Positions 63,168 through 64,000 of a stretch of 64,000 bases of DNA are shown piece after piece. The translations under genes and the position numbers were made by a program. The stretch is from Bacteroidaceae bacterium (GTDB taxonomy: Bacteria; Bacteroidota; Bacteroidia; Bacteroidales; Bacteroidaceae): assembly GCA_017469525.1 (NCBI GenBank), contig JAFUGG010000057.1, forward strand, positions 1 through 64,000. The letters run 5' to 3'. The notes beneath the pieces are model-generated. The model saw only the letters and a list, made by a program, of their open reading frames with translations, did no database searches and was not told the DNA's origin. Position 1 is the stretch's first letter. Each line of letters opens with the position of its first letter.

Positions 63168-64000
63168 TCAGAACAGCACCCTTTGCCCTTCTGTCACGTT
63201 GTTGGCTCCGATGGTCACAATCTTGTCGCCTTCGTTCAGGCCGCTCCTTACGATGTAGTCCTTGCCGTTGCCCACATCCTCTGTCTTTACATCGACGGCT
63301 GTTGCGGTGCTGTCGGCCTTCACCATATATACCAGCGACTTGTCCTGCATGCGCACTACGGCATTCTGTGGGATTACTATCACGCCCTGTTCTGCGTAAG
63401 GCAGCACAACCGTGCCCTGGATGCCCGAGTAGAGGTGGCCGTCGGGGTTGGGGAACGATGCCTTGCAGGCCAGTGAGCCTGTTGCAACGTTCACAACACC
63501 TGTCAGGCTGGTGATGCGGCCCTTATGGGGATATTCAGTGCCGTTCTTCATCACGAATGTCACGTCGGGCAGGCTGTTCAGGTACTTGTCCTTGTCAGCA
63601 CTCGACATGCCCGACTGTACGAGGGCTTCGCTGATGGCCTCCGTCACGGAGAACTCGGCATCCATTGTCGTGTTGCCGCTCAGCATGGTCAGCTGTGTCA
63701 TGGGCGACACCTGGTCGCCGCTGCGGACAGGTATCTCGCCTATGACGCCTGCCACGGGAGCCGAGATGGTGCAGAAGCCGAGGTTCACCTTCGCACGATT
63801 GACCGAGGCGCGGGCCTGAGCCACTGCTGCCTGAGCCTGACGGTAGGCATTGGCAGAGTTATCAAGCATGTAGCGACTTACGATTTGCTTGTCGAAGAGG
63901 TTCTTGTTCGACTCATATTCCAGCTTCGCGCTGTTCTCGTTGGCTTGTGCAGCCTCAAGGTTGGCCTGTGCAGCCTCCAGGTCCAGCTGTGCATTGCGTG
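63168..64000 (-). CDS. RND efflux periplasmic adaptor, 5' part outside the window
   Basis: The reading frame is open to the right edge of the window, so the N-terminus (signal, first lipoyl half) is missing. Visible are the Ala/Gln-rich coiled-coil hairpin (RNAQLDLEAAQANLEAAQAN, then SRYMLDNSANAYRQAQAAVA), the second lipoyl half (CTISAPVAGVIGEIPVRSG), beta-barrel strands, and the membrane-proximal domain ending EGDKIVTIGANNVTEGQRVL. It is the adaptor of the pump that begins 61 nt downstream. The internal Met at 63869 is not the real start. Confidence 0.92.
   Translation of the reverse strand, partial: RNAQLDLEAAQANLEAAQANENSAKLEYESNKNLFDKQIVSRYMLDNSANAYRQAQAAVAQARASVNRAKVNLGFCTISAPVAGVIGEIPVRSGDQVSPMTQLTMLSGNTTMDAEFSVTEAISEALVQSGMSSADKDKYLNSLPDVTFVMKNGTEYPHKGRITSLTGVVNVATGSLACKASFPNPDGHLYSGIQGTVVLPYAEQGVIVIPQNAVVRMQDKSLVYMVKADSTATAVDVKTEDVGNGKDYIVRSGLNEGDKIVTIGANNVTEGQRVLF

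Overview
The window looks like a chromosome segment of a Bacteroidales bacterium, most likely Prevotellaceae-like and of moderately high GC. The reasons are: the housekeeping and aerotolerance (moxR/bat) gene content; several starts preceded by the Bacteroidota-type promoter (TTTG, about 19-20 nt, then TAnnTTTGC) with no clear Shine-Dalgarno; FISUMP, HU-like and BlaR1-type proteins typical of the phylum; and short C-terminal tails of the DLSGRR...GIYIRGGKKV type. I saw no rRNA, tRNA, CRISPR, prophage or transposase gene. The assignment is inference from gene content, not a database match.

Layout. 1-4.1 kb: a secreted BIG2/FISUMP protein, a GH51 arabinofuranosidase and a membrane metallophosphoesterase. 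4.1-4.8 kb: a repeat-rich gap with a strong promoter and a 40-codon ORF that may be the remnant of an HU-like gene. 4.8-6.9 kb: ECF sigma factor, putative membrane anti-sigma factor and a secreted protein. 7-11.3 kb: RND efflux adaptor and pump without an outer-membrane channel. 11.5-18 kb: an HU/winged-helix protein, a second GH51 enzyme and a 1070-residue double esterase; together with the first GH51 these suggest use of acetylated arabinoxylan or pectin, although no SusC/SusD pair is present. 18.3-20.6 kb: BlaI repressor and an M56/TonB-like sensor. 20.8-24.3 kb: ftsY, rimO, HU and an HU-TM-LysM protein.

24.7-38.3 kb is one long + strand block: moxR, a four-helix-bundle ORF flanked by inverted repeats, a DUF58 protein, batA, a batB-batC fusion, batD and batE, followed by a 1139-residue lipoprotein that looks like two fused histidine kinases, a response regulator and a small membrane protein. 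38.5-40.8 kb is a UvrD-type helicase carrying an in-frame palindromic insert. From 41 kb on all genes are on the - strand: a GLUG-type secreted protein; pyrE, SRPBCC, argH and a Rieske-like lipoprotein; a Tat-exported phosphoesterase; a glycosyltransferase/HIT-like/SpoIID triple fusion with an ATP-grasp partner; an AgcS-type symporter; a PEP-synthase-like protein; and a complete RND efflux set (channel, pump, and an adaptor cut by the window edge).

The most unusual feature is the repeat biology. At least five intergenic gaps hold repeats with the same 22-bp register but mostly different sequences, each unit carrying weak internal dyad symmetry. One array switches sequence type mid-way without losing register. 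Separately, CTCTCCC...GGGAGAG palindromic elements have entered at least four genes in frame and supply the stop codons of others, and 7-8-bp tandem repeats sit at gene junctions, twice supplying the stop codon and once the -33 promoter box.
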